Assembly: GCA_027490725.1 (NCBI GenBank)
Contig: JAIXXN010000051.1
Location: 1-36,576, forward strand
From: Oxalobacteraceae bacterium
GTDB lineage: Bacteria > Pseudomonadota > Gammaproteobacteria > Burkholderiales > Burkholderiaceae_D
DNA length: 36,576 bases
Reading direction: 5' to 3'
The notes beneath the pieces are model-generated. The model was not told the origin of the DNA. It saw nothing but the letters and a program-made list of their open reading frames with translations, and ran no database searches. Positions within the stretch are counted from its first letter, which is position 1. The number at the start of each line of letters is the position of its first letter. Shown here one piece after another: positions 8,440 to 17,700 of this stretch. Position numbers and translations under genes: made by a program.

Positions 8440-9017
8440 TATAGACCCAATTTTGCGCCTGCGCCTAGCAAGGTCGCGATGCCCAGAATGGCAAAAATTG
8501 CCGCAGCAATGGAATGCACAAGTTTCATCGGGATCTTGGTCGCCAGCTTGTCGCCGGCAAACACTGCAGGTACATCGGCCAACAGCATGCCAATCGTAGT
8601 ACCGGCCACGACCATCAAGGGACTTGCGTAATGCGCCGCTAGGGCAATCGTGGCAATTTGTGTTTTGTCCCCCATTTCCGCAAGGAAGAAGGTGATGAAG
8701 GTGGCGCCGAAGACGCCGAGCTTCTGCGCTGCATGGGTTTCTTCGTCCTCGATCTTATCGGGAATCAGCGTCCACACTGCCATGCCGATAAACGAAGCAC
8801 CGAGCACCCAGCGCAAAATATCCGGACTGACGGTCGTCGTAATCCATGCGCCCAGCGCACCAGCCATGCCGTGATTGAGTATGGTCGCGCACAAAATACC
8901 CGCGATGATGGGAATCGGCTTCTTGAAACGGGCTGCGAGAATGAATGCGAGAAGTTGGGTCTTATCGCCAATTTCTGCGAGGGCGACCACACCGGTCGAG
9001 ATGAGTAGTGCTTCCAT
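8439..9017 (-). CDS. GDT1/TMEM165 (UPF0016) family manganese exporter
   Basis: A 192-aa inner-membrane protein with about six helices and the family's duplicated signature: E15-I-G-D-K-T20 and E114-M-G-D-K-T119. Each half contributes one acidic motif to the cation path. Bacterial members (MneA in Vibrio, Mnx in cyanobacteria) export Mn2+. The yybP-ykoY manganese riboswitch in the leader (about 9082-9188) strongly supports Mn2+ as substrate and means expression should rise with intracellular Mn2+. The ATG at 9017 follows a short weak GGA-containing site. The gene is monocistronic and convergent with the DoxX-like gene. Confidence 0.92.
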   Translation of the reverse strand: MEALLISTGVVALAEIGDKTQLLAFILAARFKKPIPIIAGILCATILNHGMAGALGAWITTTVSPDILRWVLGASFIGMAVWTLIPDKIEDEETHAAQKLGVFGATFITFFLAEMGDKTQIATIALAAHYASPLMVVAGTTIGMLLADVPAVFAGDKLATKIPMKLVHSIAAAIFAILGIATLLGAGAKLGL

Positions 9018-9081
9018 GTTGGAGTTCCTAGGCCGGATAGAGACGAATGATCACATCGCCTCCCCGGCCAGAGCGGAAGCG

Positions 9082-9188
9082 ACATGATCAAAGGTCTTGC
9101 CAAGTTTTAAAACCGCCGGCGCCACAGCCCGAGGGCCAAGTATGTTGACGCAAGCCTCTTCGGAAGAAGAGAGGCTACTCCCCAATGA
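9082..9188 (-). promoter_or_regulatory. yybP-ykoY manganese riboswitch
   Basis: Read on the minus strand, the leader of the Mn exporter gene has the family's conserved blocks in order: TTGGGGAGTAGCC, a stem (CCTCT..CGAAGAGG), CGTCAACATAC, GGCCC with a GC-rich stem, then GGCAAGACCTTTG. The GGGGAGTAG and AGACCTTTG parts belong to the core of this class, which binds Mn2+ and turns on exporter genes. Both the consensus and the downstream gene agree. Confidence 0.9.
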
Positions 9189-9196
9189 CCACCACG

Positions 9197-9202
9197 ATTA
9201 TA
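9197..9202 (-). promoter_or_regulatory. -10 element of the riboswitch transcript
   Basis: A perfect TATAAT on the minus strand lies about 10 bases upstream of the first conserved riboswitch base, the right place for a start site. No good -35 box is seen. Confidence 0.55.
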
Positions 9203-9281
9203 CAGCCTTCATCATACATGCGCGCTGAGCGCGTGTATCAGTGCGTATCCAGACAGTGCTGGCGGCGCGCTGATACTGGTT

Positions 9282-9467
9282 TCACGCTGTGGTATCGATG
9301 GTTGTGCCAATAGTGCCGGAGGTCGCCTTCGGCTTTTCAATTTCACCGACCTTACTACCATCATTATCGCCATCTCTGTCACCACCAGCCACACGCGCTG
9401 CTTGTGCACTGGTCTGGACTGGCGGGGTGTAGGTTGCTGTGGTCGAACTACCAATTGCTGAGGTCAT
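9282..9467 (-). CDS. Small acidic DGDNDG-motif protein
   Basis: A 61-aa hydrophilic protein. GGAG lies six bases before the ATG at 9467, supporting translation. The centre (GGDRDGDNDGSKVGE) resembles a calcium-binding DxDxDG loop, and the tail is Thr/Gly-rich (ATSGTIGTTIDTTA). There is no signal peptide, membrane segment or recognised domain. From memory, very similar short proteins are common in Oxalobacteraceae, usually unannotated. The function is unknown. An overlapping minus-strand frame at 9212-9454 is less likely. Confidence 0.6.
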   Translation of the reverse strand: MTSAIGSSTTATYTPPVQTSAQAARVAGGDRDGDNDGSKVGEIEKPKATSGTIGTTIDTTA

Positions 9468-9709
9468 TTCCTGCTCCGGTGAGAATTGCTTTTTACGAAG
9501 TACTACTCTTGTAACGGCAAATCTCGGGAAATCTTGATCTGTGGCTCAACGCCGAATCCGCAATGCCTTACACGGGTTTGAAGATGCTTCGAATAGCAAC
9601 GCGAATCATTGCGACTATGATTCGGAGCATCCGTCCTCGCTAAAAAGACCCGGGGCATTTACCATACTGTTCTCTGCCTGTCCTTCCATTGCCACTTCCC
9701 TAGAGACCT

Positions 9710-10663
9710 ATGAATCCCGAGCATTTCGAAGACCAGAACGAACATCCCGCCCATTCCGCAGCGGAACGCGCCGCTGCGGCATCCCGCAGTACCTGGGTCA
9801 GCGTCAGCGTCAACGTGTGTTTGAGTATTGCGCAGATCAGCATTGGCCTGATGGCCAGATCACAGGGTCTGATTGCCGATGGGATTCACTCCCTATCCGA
9901 TCTGCTGGCGGACTTCGTGGTCCTTTTTGCCAGCCACCACAGTAAAAAGGACGCCGATGAAGACCATCCTTATGGACATCAGCGCTTTGAAAATGCCGCT
10001 TCCCTGATCCTGGGGCTGCTATTGCTGGCGGTCGGAGTGGGCATGGTATGGAGCGCCATCCTTAAACTTGAAGCGCCAGACACCATTGCACCAGTGCACA
10101 GCGTGGCATTGTGGGTGGCGGCGATCGCGCTGTGTGCCAAAGAGTTACTGTTCCGCTACATGCTGGCGATTGCCAAAAGCATTAAATCGACCATGCTGAT
10201 TGCGAATGCCTGGCATGCCCGTTCGGACGCCGCCTCGTCGTTTGTTGTCGGCATCGGCATTATCGGCAATCTGGCCGGCTTCCCGATACTCGATCCCATT
10301 GCTGCGCTTATCGTCGGGCTCATGATTATCAGGATGGGCTGGGAGTTTGGCTGGGATGCGCTCCACGATTTAATGGATCGCACCATCGACGAAATGGAAC
10401 TCAACGCCATTCGTAGCACATTGCTGGACACGTCCGGTGTCAGCGGCGTGCATGATTTACGCGCCCGGAAAATGGGCGACATGATCATTGCCGATGTCCA
10501 TATCGAAGTCGACGCAGCCTTGACGGTGGAAGCTGGCCACGATATCGCCGTCGACGCGAGGCGCCGTGTGCTGGAGCGGCACAGGGTACTCAACCTCATG
10601 ACCCACGTTGACCCTTGGAAGCGTCCGGACCTCGACCACGAGGACCACCTACCAGCAAACTAG
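9710..10663 (+). CDS. Cation diffusion facilitator (CDF) family metal exporter
   Basis: A 317-aa inner-membrane metal/proton antiporter. Six transmembrane helices span ~25-230. The metal-site motifs are ADGIHSLSD (His60, Asp64, with Asp57 nearby) in helix 2 and WHARSD (His169, Asp173) in helix 5. The C-terminal ~90 residues are the cytoplasmic ferredoxin-like regulatory domain (GVSGVHDLRARKMGDMIIADVHIEVD, LTHVDPW). Residues 1-25 form an extra hydrophilic, acidic N-terminus. CDF proteins export Zn2+, Fe2+, Mn2+ or Co2+, and selectivity cannot be fixed from the motifs. Proximity to a Mn exporter makes Mn/Fe plausible. The ATG at 9710 has only a weak site (AGAG). Confidence 0.9.
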   Translation: MNPEHFEDQNEHPAHSAAERAAAASRSTWVSVSVNVCLSIAQISIGLMARSQGLIADGIHSLSDLLADFVVLFASHHSKKDADEDHPYGHQRFENAASLILGLLLLAVGVGMVWSAILKLEAPDTIAPVHSVALWVAAIALCAKELLFRYMLAIAKSIKSTMLIANAWHARSDAASSFVVGIGIIGNLAGFPILDPIAALIVGLMIIRMGWEFGWDALHDLMDRTIDEMELNAIRSTLLDTSGVSGVHDLRARKMGDMIIADVHIEVDAALTVEAGHDIAVDARRRVLERHRVLNLMTHVDPWKRPDLDHEDHLPAN

Positions 10664-10776
10664 CGGACATAGGATTGCCAGGCCGCTTGACACACTATGC
10701 ATCCGGCCTGACAGCGGTCAGCTGCGGTGCGTGCATGGTTCGGGCCAGAACCCAAGACAGCGCTGGCGCCCTGATC

Positions 10777-11688
10777 TTACTTGAGCACGACGCGCGCGAC
10801 CACGGGATGGTGATCCGATGGGTAGCGCCGGTCCAGAGAGTCGCTCAGTACCGCGTACTTGCGCACCTCGAAATGGCGGTCGACGAAGATATAGTCGATC
10901 CTATCCTTCATCGGCGCATCCAGATGAAAATTATTGAAGGTACCAAGCGGACCATACGGCGGCGTCGCGCTGACCAGAAACGCGTCACGCATCGCGTGCG
11001 CCATGGTCTGCATCTGTGCCGTCTCCGGGGTCGAGTTGAAGTCGCCCAGGCAGATAGCGGCTTCACCGCGGGCGATCTCGGCGATCTTGCGCAGCACCAG
11101 GTCGGCCGAAGCGCGGCGGGCCAGCTCACCCTCGTGGTCGAAATGCACGGAAAACACGAATAAGCTGCGCCCGCTGGTCCGCTCACGCAGCTTGGCCCAC
11201 GACACCAGCCGGTGGCAACATCGCGCATCCCAGCCGAACGAGGGGCGCTCGGGCGTTTCACTAAGCCAGAAGTCGCCCTTGTTCAACAGTGCAAAGCGGC
11301 TTTTGCGGAAATAGATCGCGGAATGCTCGCCGGCTTGTTTTCCGTCATCGCGCCCCACACCGACGTGGTCAAATTCCGCCATCTGGGCCAGATCGGCAAT
11401 CTGGTCAGCCAAGCCTTCCTGGGTGCCGAAAATATCGAATTCATGGTAACGGATCAGCGCTTTGACCATCTCTTTGCGGGCAGGCCAGGCGTTGGCACCA
11501 TCTTCGGCGCGGTTGTAGCGCAGGTTGTAGGTCGCGACGTTGAGCGACGCGGCCGAGTGAGGTGCAGCGGGTGCTGCTGCGGCTGGTGCAGCGGGTGCTG
11601 CTGCTGCAGCAGCACCCGGCATATTGGCAAAGGCAAGCAGCATGGCGAACGCCACCGCGGTCACGCGTGGCACGAAGGTGAATCTCAT
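10777..11688 (-). CDS. Secreted endonuclease/exonuclease/phosphatase (EEP) family protein
   Basis: A 303-aa protein. The ATG at 11688 opens a signal peptide (MRFTFVPRVTAVAFAMLLAFANMPGAAA) followed by an Ala/Pro-rich linker; the longer frame to 11826 has no supporting site. The EEP (DNase I-like) fold motifs appear in order: NVATYNLRYN, the metal-binding glutamate in GTQEG, VFSVHFDHEG, LGDFNSTP, DRIDYIFV and terminal SDHHPVV. Relatives hydrolyse phosphodiester or phosphomonoester bonds in nucleic acids, sphingomyelin or inositol phosphates. The substrate is not evident. It probably acts in the periplasm or outside the cell. It is the last chromosomal gene before the tRNA-integrated island. Confidence 0.88.
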   Translation of the reverse strand: MRFTFVPRVTAVAFAMLLAFANMPGAAAAAAPAAPAAAAPAAPHSAASLNVATYNLRYNRAEDGANAWPARKEMVKALIRYHEFDIFGTQEGLADQIADLAQMAEFDHVGVGRDDGKQAGEHSAIYFRKSRFALLNKGDFWLSETPERPSFGWDARCCHRLVSWAKLRERTSGRSLFVFSVHFDHEGELARRASADLVLRKIAEIARGEAAICLGDFNSTPETAQMQTMAHAMRDAFLVSATPPYGPLGTFNNFHLDAPMKDRIDYIFVDRHFEVRKYAVLSDSLDRRYPSDHHPVVARVVLK

Positions 11689-11954
11689 AACAATTGGCTC
11701 CAGCATTGTGGGGTTAAGGGGATAGGCGCGCACGCGCGGTGTATGCCCGCGCCGCGACACCGGCCTAGCCATGGTGACGACCATCACGTCGGCGGCATCG
11801 GCACGCTTCCTGCAGAATTTGACCACAGTTGTCCACCGCTAGAGTGCCGTAGCGCGAACGGCAACTCCGTTTAGTGAATTTTGCTAAACCAGACCCGGTT
11901 CCGATGCCACCCATCAGGGCATTGATCAAAAAACCTCTGTAATGTCGTAAGACA

Positions 11955-11992
11955 ACAAAAAACCCGCGCTCCCTATGAGAGAGGCGGGTTTT
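11955..11992 (-). terminator. Original terminator of tRNA-Thr, left of the island
   Basis: AAAACCCGC and GCGGGTTTT form a 9-bp stem, with a T run on the minus strand after it. It sits just downstream (minus strand) of the displaced tRNA 3' end and was probably the tRNA terminator before insertion. A different terminator now serves the intact tRNA. Confidence 0.75.
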
Positions 11993-12014
11993 AAGAGTAT
12001 CTGATACTGCCTGA

Positions 12015-12082
12015 TACTAAGTTCTGGTGCCGCTTGCCGGAATCGAACTGGCGACCTTTTCATTACGAATGAACTGCTCTAC
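12015..12082. repeat. Left attachment-site direct repeat (attL) with partial tRNA-Thr
   Basis: A 68-bp exact copy of 26414-26481. Positions 12025-12082 are the 3' 58 bases of tRNA-Thr(CGU) on the minus strand; the D-arm and acceptor 5' strand are missing, so this copy is not a working tRNA. The sequence diverges after 12082. It marks one end of the integrated element. Confidence 0.93.
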
Positions 12083-12158
12083 TCCAAATACTCATCAATT
12101 TATTAGATGAATCAAGGAGTTATAGGCGGCACCATTCCACAGTACGTTACTAGCTCAA

Positions 12159-12187
12159 CTCTGTATCAAGTAATCCATACAGAGAGG
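12159..12187 (+). promoter_or_regulatory. Inverted repeat overlapping the integrase ribosome-binding site
   Basis: CTCTGTAT (12159-12166) and ATACAGAG (12177-12184) are perfect arms with a 10-base spacer. The right arm overlaps the AGAGAGG Shine-Dalgarno sequence of the integrase. It may be an operator, an integrase arm site or an RNA hairpin hiding the ribosome-binding site. Confidence 0.45.
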
Positions 12188-12193
12188 CATAGC

Positions 12194-13231
12194 ATGGCAA
12201 ACATTACAGAGAAAAACGGCAAGTTCCATGTGCGGGTGTACCGCAAGGGTGGCAGTGCCGTATGTAAGTCCTTCACCGTCCGTAAGGATGCGGCGGCGTG
12301 GGGTAAGCAAACGGAGGCCGACATACAAGCAGGCCGGTGGAAACCTGCGGAAGTAGTCCCAAGCCTGACCTTGCGGGCGGCACTGGCCCGCTACAGGTTA
12401 GAGATAACGCCAACGAAAAAAAGCGCAGTACCTGAAACAAGCCTGATCCGTTCAATCAACAAAGCCAAGCTAGTAGCAAAGGAACTTGGGAACATACGGG
12501 GCGCGGACATCGCGGCGCTGCGTGACCAGTGGAAGGCAGAGGGCTTGGCAGCGGCATCGGTAGTCCGCCGCCTTGCGATCATCAGCCACTTATTTGAGGT
12601 GGCTTGTAAAGAGTGGGGGCACGAGGTGCCTAACCCTGTAAAGCTGGTCAGCAAGCCGAATATTTGCAACGCACGGGTGCGGCGAATGACGACAGCAGAG
12701 CTTGATGCCGTGCTTGCTGCATCTGGTAGTGCTGAGTTATCCAACGTGGCACGGCTTGCCGTGGCCTCGGCCATGCGCTTGTCTGAGATTGTTGGCCTGC
12801 AATGGGCTGACGTGAATCTGTTGGGCCGCACGCTGACACTACACGACACAAAGAACGGACGGCCTCGGGTAGTGCCGCTATCCCCTGCTGCACTCGACTT
12901 GCTGGGCAAGTTACCCCGGCGGATAGACGGCGCTGTGTTTGGTATCGCTGGCCCGTCTGTATCAAAGGCGTGGCGGCGTGCCGTCAAGCGGGCGCGGGTG
13001 GCTTACGTGGCCGACTGTACGGCCCGTGGTGAGGCCGTGGATGCTGGCTGGTTGATTGACCTGCACTTCCATGATGCACGCCATGAGGCCACGTCACGCC
13101 TGTTTGAAGCGGGTGTATTCAACACCATGGAAGTGGCGTCAATCACGGGGCACAAAACGCTCGGGATGCTGGCCCGCTATAGCCACATGCAAGCGTCACG
13201 CCTTGCCGACAAACTGGCGACTGCAATGTAA
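12194..13231 (+). CDS. int: Tyrosine recombinase / integrase of the tRNA-Thr island
   Basis: A 345-aa phage-type integrase. The ATG at 12194 follows AGAGAGG at six bases, so upstream in-frame starts are rejected. The N-terminus (~1-60) is an Arm-type DNA-binding region with an AP2-like look (NGKFHVRVYRKGG, FTVRKDAAAWGKQTEADI), 61-155 is the SAM-like core-binding domain, and the rest is catalytic. Active-site residues are Arg195 (AMRLSEIVGL), Lys220 (HDTKNGRPR), His293-x-x-Arg296 (HDARH), His320 (GHKT) and the nucleophile Tyr329 (RYSHM), so the enzyme looks intact. Its gene lies 111 bases inside attL, as expected for the enzyme that inserted the element into tRNA-Thr. A GGCC/CCGG-flanked T-rich stretch after the stop may terminate it. 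Confidence 0.95.
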   Translation: MANITEKNGKFHVRVYRKGGSAVCKSFTVRKDAAAWGKQTEADIQAGRWKPAEVVPSLTLRAALARYRLEITPTKKSAVPETSLIRSINKAKLVAKELGNIRGADIAALRDQWKAEGLAAASVVRRLAIISHLFEVACKEWGHEVPNPVKLVSKPNICNARVRRMTTAELDAVLAASGSAELSNVARLAVASAMRLSEIVGLQWADVNLLGRTLTLHDTKNGRPRVVPLSPAALDLLGKLPRRIDGAVFGIAGPSVSKAWRRAVKRARVAYVADCTARGEAVDAGWLIDLHFHDARHEATSRLFEAGVFNTMEVASITGHKTLGMLARYSHMQASRLADKLATAM

Positions 13232-13429
13232 GGGTTAGATTCTTTTTTTGATTATGCTGGGGCCACTTCGGTGGTCCCTTTTTCTTTTGGCCCCAGTACT
13301 GCCTAAAAAACGTGCAAAATTTAAAAGTGTCAAATGAGCGTGAACCATTGACACCGCTAGATTGCCCCTGCACAATGGCGGCGCAGGTGAAGAAAATCCA
13401 CAAATTTATTAACAAGAATAGGATTTCAC

Positions 13430-13816
13430 ATGGCGATCAAAGGCCCCAATTGCGCCAATATTGCGCGCGCAGCAGTAAAAATCCCTCACACAATCACTCT
13501 CCGACGCTTGGCCGAAATGGCTAGGACTATGACTGTGGGCGAGTTCGTCTTGACGGCATTCGATGCCGTGACCACGGCAACACAGCAGACCAATAAGGAA
13601 ACACGCCAGCAGGCTATTGACTTAGTTGCATTGTATCGGCCTGATGCGCTGACGACTGCACAAAACTGCTGGGCACCGTGGGTGCGAGTGGTGCAGGCTG
13701 GTCGAACCACCGATGTACGTCTGCGCGGCCTCAGTTACTTGCTGAGTAATGTGCTCTTTCAAGCAGGTACGGGCAAGCGGATCAAACGTGTTGATTTGGA
13801 GGTGTCCAATGCATAG
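13430..13816 (+). CDS. Hypothetical island protein A
   Basis: A 128-aa soluble protein with AGGA six bases before the ATG. There is no signal or membrane segment. The N-terminal ~45 residues are helical and basic (KIPHTITLRRLAEMARTMTVGEFVLTAF) and could bind DNA, but no helix-turn-helix pattern is convincing. The C-terminus carries KRIKRVDLEV. Its stop lies inside the start of the next gene (8-base overlap), so the two are translationally coupled. Position between integrase and primase suggests a role in replication or control of the element. I do not recognise the family. Confidence 0.75.
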   Translation: MAIKGPNCANIARAAVKIPHTITLRRLAEMARTMTVGEFVLTAFDAVTTATQQTNKETRQQAIDLVALYRPDALTTAQNCWAPWVRVVQAGRTTDVRLRGLSYLLSNVLFQAGTGKRIKRVDLEVSNA

Positions 13817-14399
13817 TTACTTTTCCAGCATGACAACCGATGCATTGATTCGCGCTCTGCACAGCGGACGGTGCATGGCGGACGCGGGAGGAAACGACCT
13901 CTTGGAAAGCGCTGGCAAAGAGCTCGCAAAGTTGTCCAATTTGGCACCGATGCTTGCCGCAGGGACGTTGCGGTTGCGCCCGTACTGGCTTGCTGGAGTT
14001 GCAGAGCTGGCGCGACGCGATGACTGCAATGACGGTCAATTCGTCTCTGTACTCTACCGGGCATTGCCTTACGCGTACAAGGCTCGCGAATCGGTGAGTG
14101 ACAACGCATACGTCATCATCAAGAACACTATGGAGCAGACCCGTCCCGGAGCTTTGAAGGTTTTGGAATTCACATGGCGGCACTGGTGCGACGTGGCGCG
14201 CGGTGGATTTGGATCTGGTGGCGTTGGTACCGGTAGGCGCTTCGCTGATTGGACTACGAAAGGCAGTCAGATCGTATGGCTGAAACGGTACCGACGCAGC
14301 GAATTACAAGCGCTGGTGGCAATGTGTGATGAGATCTCTCCAGCCAAAGATGCATGCGGAATTAAGGCCGCCCCTGTAACTGTAACTGTAGCTGTATAG
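13809..14399 (+). CDS. Hypothetical island protein B
   Basis: A 196-aa soluble protein. The ATG at 13809 overlaps the end of the preceding gene and has GGAGG seven bases upstream, so the longer frame to 13749 is rejected. The body is helix-rich with tryptophans (PYWLAGVAELARRDD, VLEFTWRHWCDVARGGFG) and a Gly-rich loop (GGFGSGGVGTGRRF). The C-terminus ends in VTVTVAV, encoded by three near-tandem GTAACT-like hexamers. There is no recognised domain. Tight coupling to protein A implies a joint function, and the pair precedes the primase gene by ~380 bases. Confidence 0.75.
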   Translation: MHSYFSSMTTDALIRALHSGRCMADAGGNDLLESAGKELAKLSNLAPMLAAGTLRLRPYWLAGVAELARRDDCNDGQFVSVLYRALPYAYKARESVSDNAYVIIKNTMEQTRPGALKVLEFTWRHWCDVARGGFGSGGVGTGRRFADWTTKGSQIVWLKRYRRSELQALVAMCDEISPAKDACGIKAAPVTVTVAV

Positions 14400-14780
14400 A
14401 TTCATAGATTCGCTGACGTTGATTAGCTCGGCGAAGACATAGCGGCTAGGTACAGCGCGGCGCTTGGGGAAAGCCCTTGCGAGTTGAGGCGGAAGGCCTC
14501 ACAGAATGCAAACGATAATGCTGACGGTAACGATAACGGTAATGAATATGAGCCCCTCGCGAGCGTGTGGGCGGCCGACGGGGGCACCCGTTGGTATTTG
14601 ACCGGATTACGGTCATTCGGCCGGGAAATGGCCCCAAAACTCTCCAACACCCCATAATAAAAGGGGGACCGATTTGCACCGGATCCCCCTAGATGTGCCC
14701 TATTACCGCAGGCCTTACATGACAGCCAAAGTATACCCCAATCACGGGGCTGGGTACATCGCCTTGTCGGAGATTTACCC
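14400..14780. other. Non-coding region before the primase gene
   Basis: 381 bases without a credible gene. It holds short GGTAA repeats at about 14525-14542 (ACGGTAACGATAACGGTAAT) and a hairpin at about 14663-14690 (GGGGGACCG ... CCGGATCCCCC, one bulge). It could contain the primase promoter and a second replication-control site. GGAG lies eight bases before the primase ATG. No clear -35/-10 pair is seen. Confidence 0.45.
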
Positions 14781-17700
14781 ATGCAATCACATTCTCAAAA
14801 CGTCGGCACTGCCGACACCATTACCCAAGCTCATACGGTGAGCTTCACCAAGTTCCGCAACACTGGGAAAACCGGCAACAACCCGAAAGCCTTTGCCACC
14901 AAGGAGTTCTCGCTGGTTGACGGTGTGCTGACCAAGAGTGCGCAGATTAGCGTACATCAGGGGGAGGCAGAACCTGTTGAAGTTCGGGGGCTGCATGGTC
15001 TGTGTGCCACGTTGCACACGCTCGACCATCATACTTGCCTGCTGTGGGGCGTACCTACGCAAGAAGGTGCACGGCTGGACGTCAGCACTAAGAAAAAACG
15101 TAACGGAAAACAGATTTCGCGGACGCGGGAATACTTCAAGTATTCCGATCAGGCGGGTGTGTTGATGATCGACGTTGACGCACCAGCTGGCGAAGACTTC
15201 GCTAGTGTCGACGAGGTTACATCCCGTCTGTTTGCCGCCGTCCCTGAACTGAAAAATTTCGGTTACGTCGTCTCTCCCTCATGCTCTGCTTTCATCTATA
15301 ACGGTGACGACATGCTGCGGGGTTTGGGCGGACTGCGAATCTACATGATCGTTGATCGCGCTACCGACATTCCAGCCATCGGCAAGCTGCTGGTATCGCG
15401 GCTCTGGCTCAAGGGTGAAGGCTATATCAAGGTGAGTGAATCGGGGTCGATGCTGGAACGGTCATTGATTGACGCATCGGTCTGGCAGCCAGAGCGGTGC
15501 GATTTCGCAGCGCGGGGCGTGTACAACGATGGTCTGGTTTCTAAAGCTCCCCCGGCCAAGGTGGTTACGATTGATCGGACTGGGACGCCTCTGACATTGA
15601 ATGACCTGCGGCCACTGAACGACTCCGAAAAGGCACAGGAGTTGGCGCTGATCGCAGCCGCGAAGGCAGATAAAGCTCCAGAGGCGGCGGCTGCCCGCGC
15701 CGAGTATGTGGACAAACGTGCCCCGCGACTGGCTGCTAAACGCGGTTGCTCGGTCGAGGAAGCCAAAAAGACACTTGGTGAGGCGCTCGATGGCGGCGTG
15801 TTACCACCCGAGTGGGAACTCACGGCAATGGATGGCACTACTGTAACGGTAGCCGACCTGCTCGCTAATCCCAAAAAGTGGCACCGTGCACGCTTCCTTG
15901 ACCCGATTGAACCCGGACACCGTGGCGGTGAGGATTACTGCGCCGTGGCTTACCTCGACAATCCGGCGGCCCCCTTGATCAACTCGCTGGCACACGGCGA
16001 CACCAAGTACCGCTTGAAGGAACCGGCCGCCACCAAGGCTGAGCGTACTGCGGAGGCCAAGGCGCTGGCTGAAATGACTGGCTTGCCAACTGGCTTCCGA
16101 TTGACCGATGAATACTTGTATTACAAACCGTTTGACACGGATAAACCTGCATCCGATATGCGCGTGTGCGGGCCGCTGCATGTCACGGCAAGTGTGCGGG
16201 ATGAAGTGAGTTCAAACCATGGGCGGGAAGTCCAATTCGTAGACGAGTTCGATGTGCACCATAGCTGGGTGATTCCTATGTCGATGTTGGCGGGAGACGG
16301 CAAGGACGTTCGCACGGAGTTGATGAACCACGGACTGTGGATTTCCCACAGTCCCGCTGCGCGGTTGAAGTTCATGGACTACCTGACCGAAAGCAAACCG
16401 GCTGTGTCAGCCCGCTGTGTCGGTCAGACTGGTTGGTATCGCGATGTCTTCGTTATGCCAGACAAGGTGGTGGGCACGTGTGGTGAGGAGGTGCGCTACC
16501 AATCAACGACGCGGACGGAGTGCGCCTATGCACAACTGGGGACTACGCAGGACTGGCGTAATAGTGTTGGCCGTCTGTGCAAAGGTAACAGCCGCTTGAT
16601 CGTGGCAGCATCGGCGGCATTTGCAGGGATGCTGCTGCATGATGCAGGGCAGGCTTCAGGCGGCATCAACTTTGTCGGGGCCTCGTCTATCGGCAAATCA
16701 TCGGCCCAACTGGTGGCAGCGTCCGTATATGGCTCGGCCAAATTCAAGCAGAGTTGGAAAGCGACTGGAAATGCACTGGAGGCCACCTGCGCCATTCACA
16801 ATGATGCGGCCCTGATACTGGACGAAATGGGGCAAGTGGAACCGCGTGAACTGGGGGCAATTGCATACATGATCGGCAACGGTGAGGGCAAGGGTCGGGC
16901 AGACCGCAGCGGAGCGGCGCGGGATCGCAAACGCTGGCGGACTATGCTTATTAGTTCGGGCGAAAGGACGATTGCCCAGCACATGGGCGATAGCGGGCAA
17001 ACTGTACGTGCGGGACAAGAAGTCCGTATCGTCGATATTCCTGCTGATGCGGGTGTTGGCCACGGTACGTTTGAAGATCTGCACGGAATGGCAGGCGGCG
17101 CAGACATTGCCAAGGCATTGGCGCAGGCCACGGCCTCGGCCTATGGCTCCCCGTCGATCACGTTCCTTGAATATTTGACTAGTACTGACCGGGAGGAGCT
17201 GAAGGCGGGGCTGCAAGTATCGCTCGGTAAATTTGCTGAAGAATACTTGCCGCCTGATGCAAGCGGGCAAGCTGACCGGGTGTGTGCCCGTATGGCACTG
17301 ATTGCAGCCGCTGGTGAATTGGCAACGGTGGCGGGTATCACGGGCTGGGCAACTGGTGAGGCCACGGCAGCGGCTGCGGCCTGCTTCAATGCTTGGCTGT
17401 CCGGCCGGGGTGGTGCGGGCAACCAAGAGGAAGCGGCCGTGCTGTCTCAAGTGCGGGCATTCTTTGAGGCTCACGGCGAATCTAGATTTGTTAACAAGGC
17501 TCGCGGGATGCACGAGCGAGACATCCCAAATCGTGTCGGCTTCCGTGAATACCATGACTTCGGGGATAAAGGGTGGTGGTCATACTACGTTTTGCCTGAG
17601 ATGTTCAAGAAGGAGTTGTGCAAGGGGTTTGACCCTGTGGTTGCAGCCAAGGCTTTGATTTCTGCTGGTCGGCTGGAACCCGGGAAGGACAACCCGAAAA

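Noticed and set aside
12015..12082. A second functional tRNA-Thr
   Set aside because: The 5' 18 bases are missing, so it cannot form the acceptor and D arms.
14423..14782. 119-codon minus-strand frame before the primase gene
   Set aside because: No ribosome-binding site or domain; spans hairpins and repeats typical of non-coding DNA.
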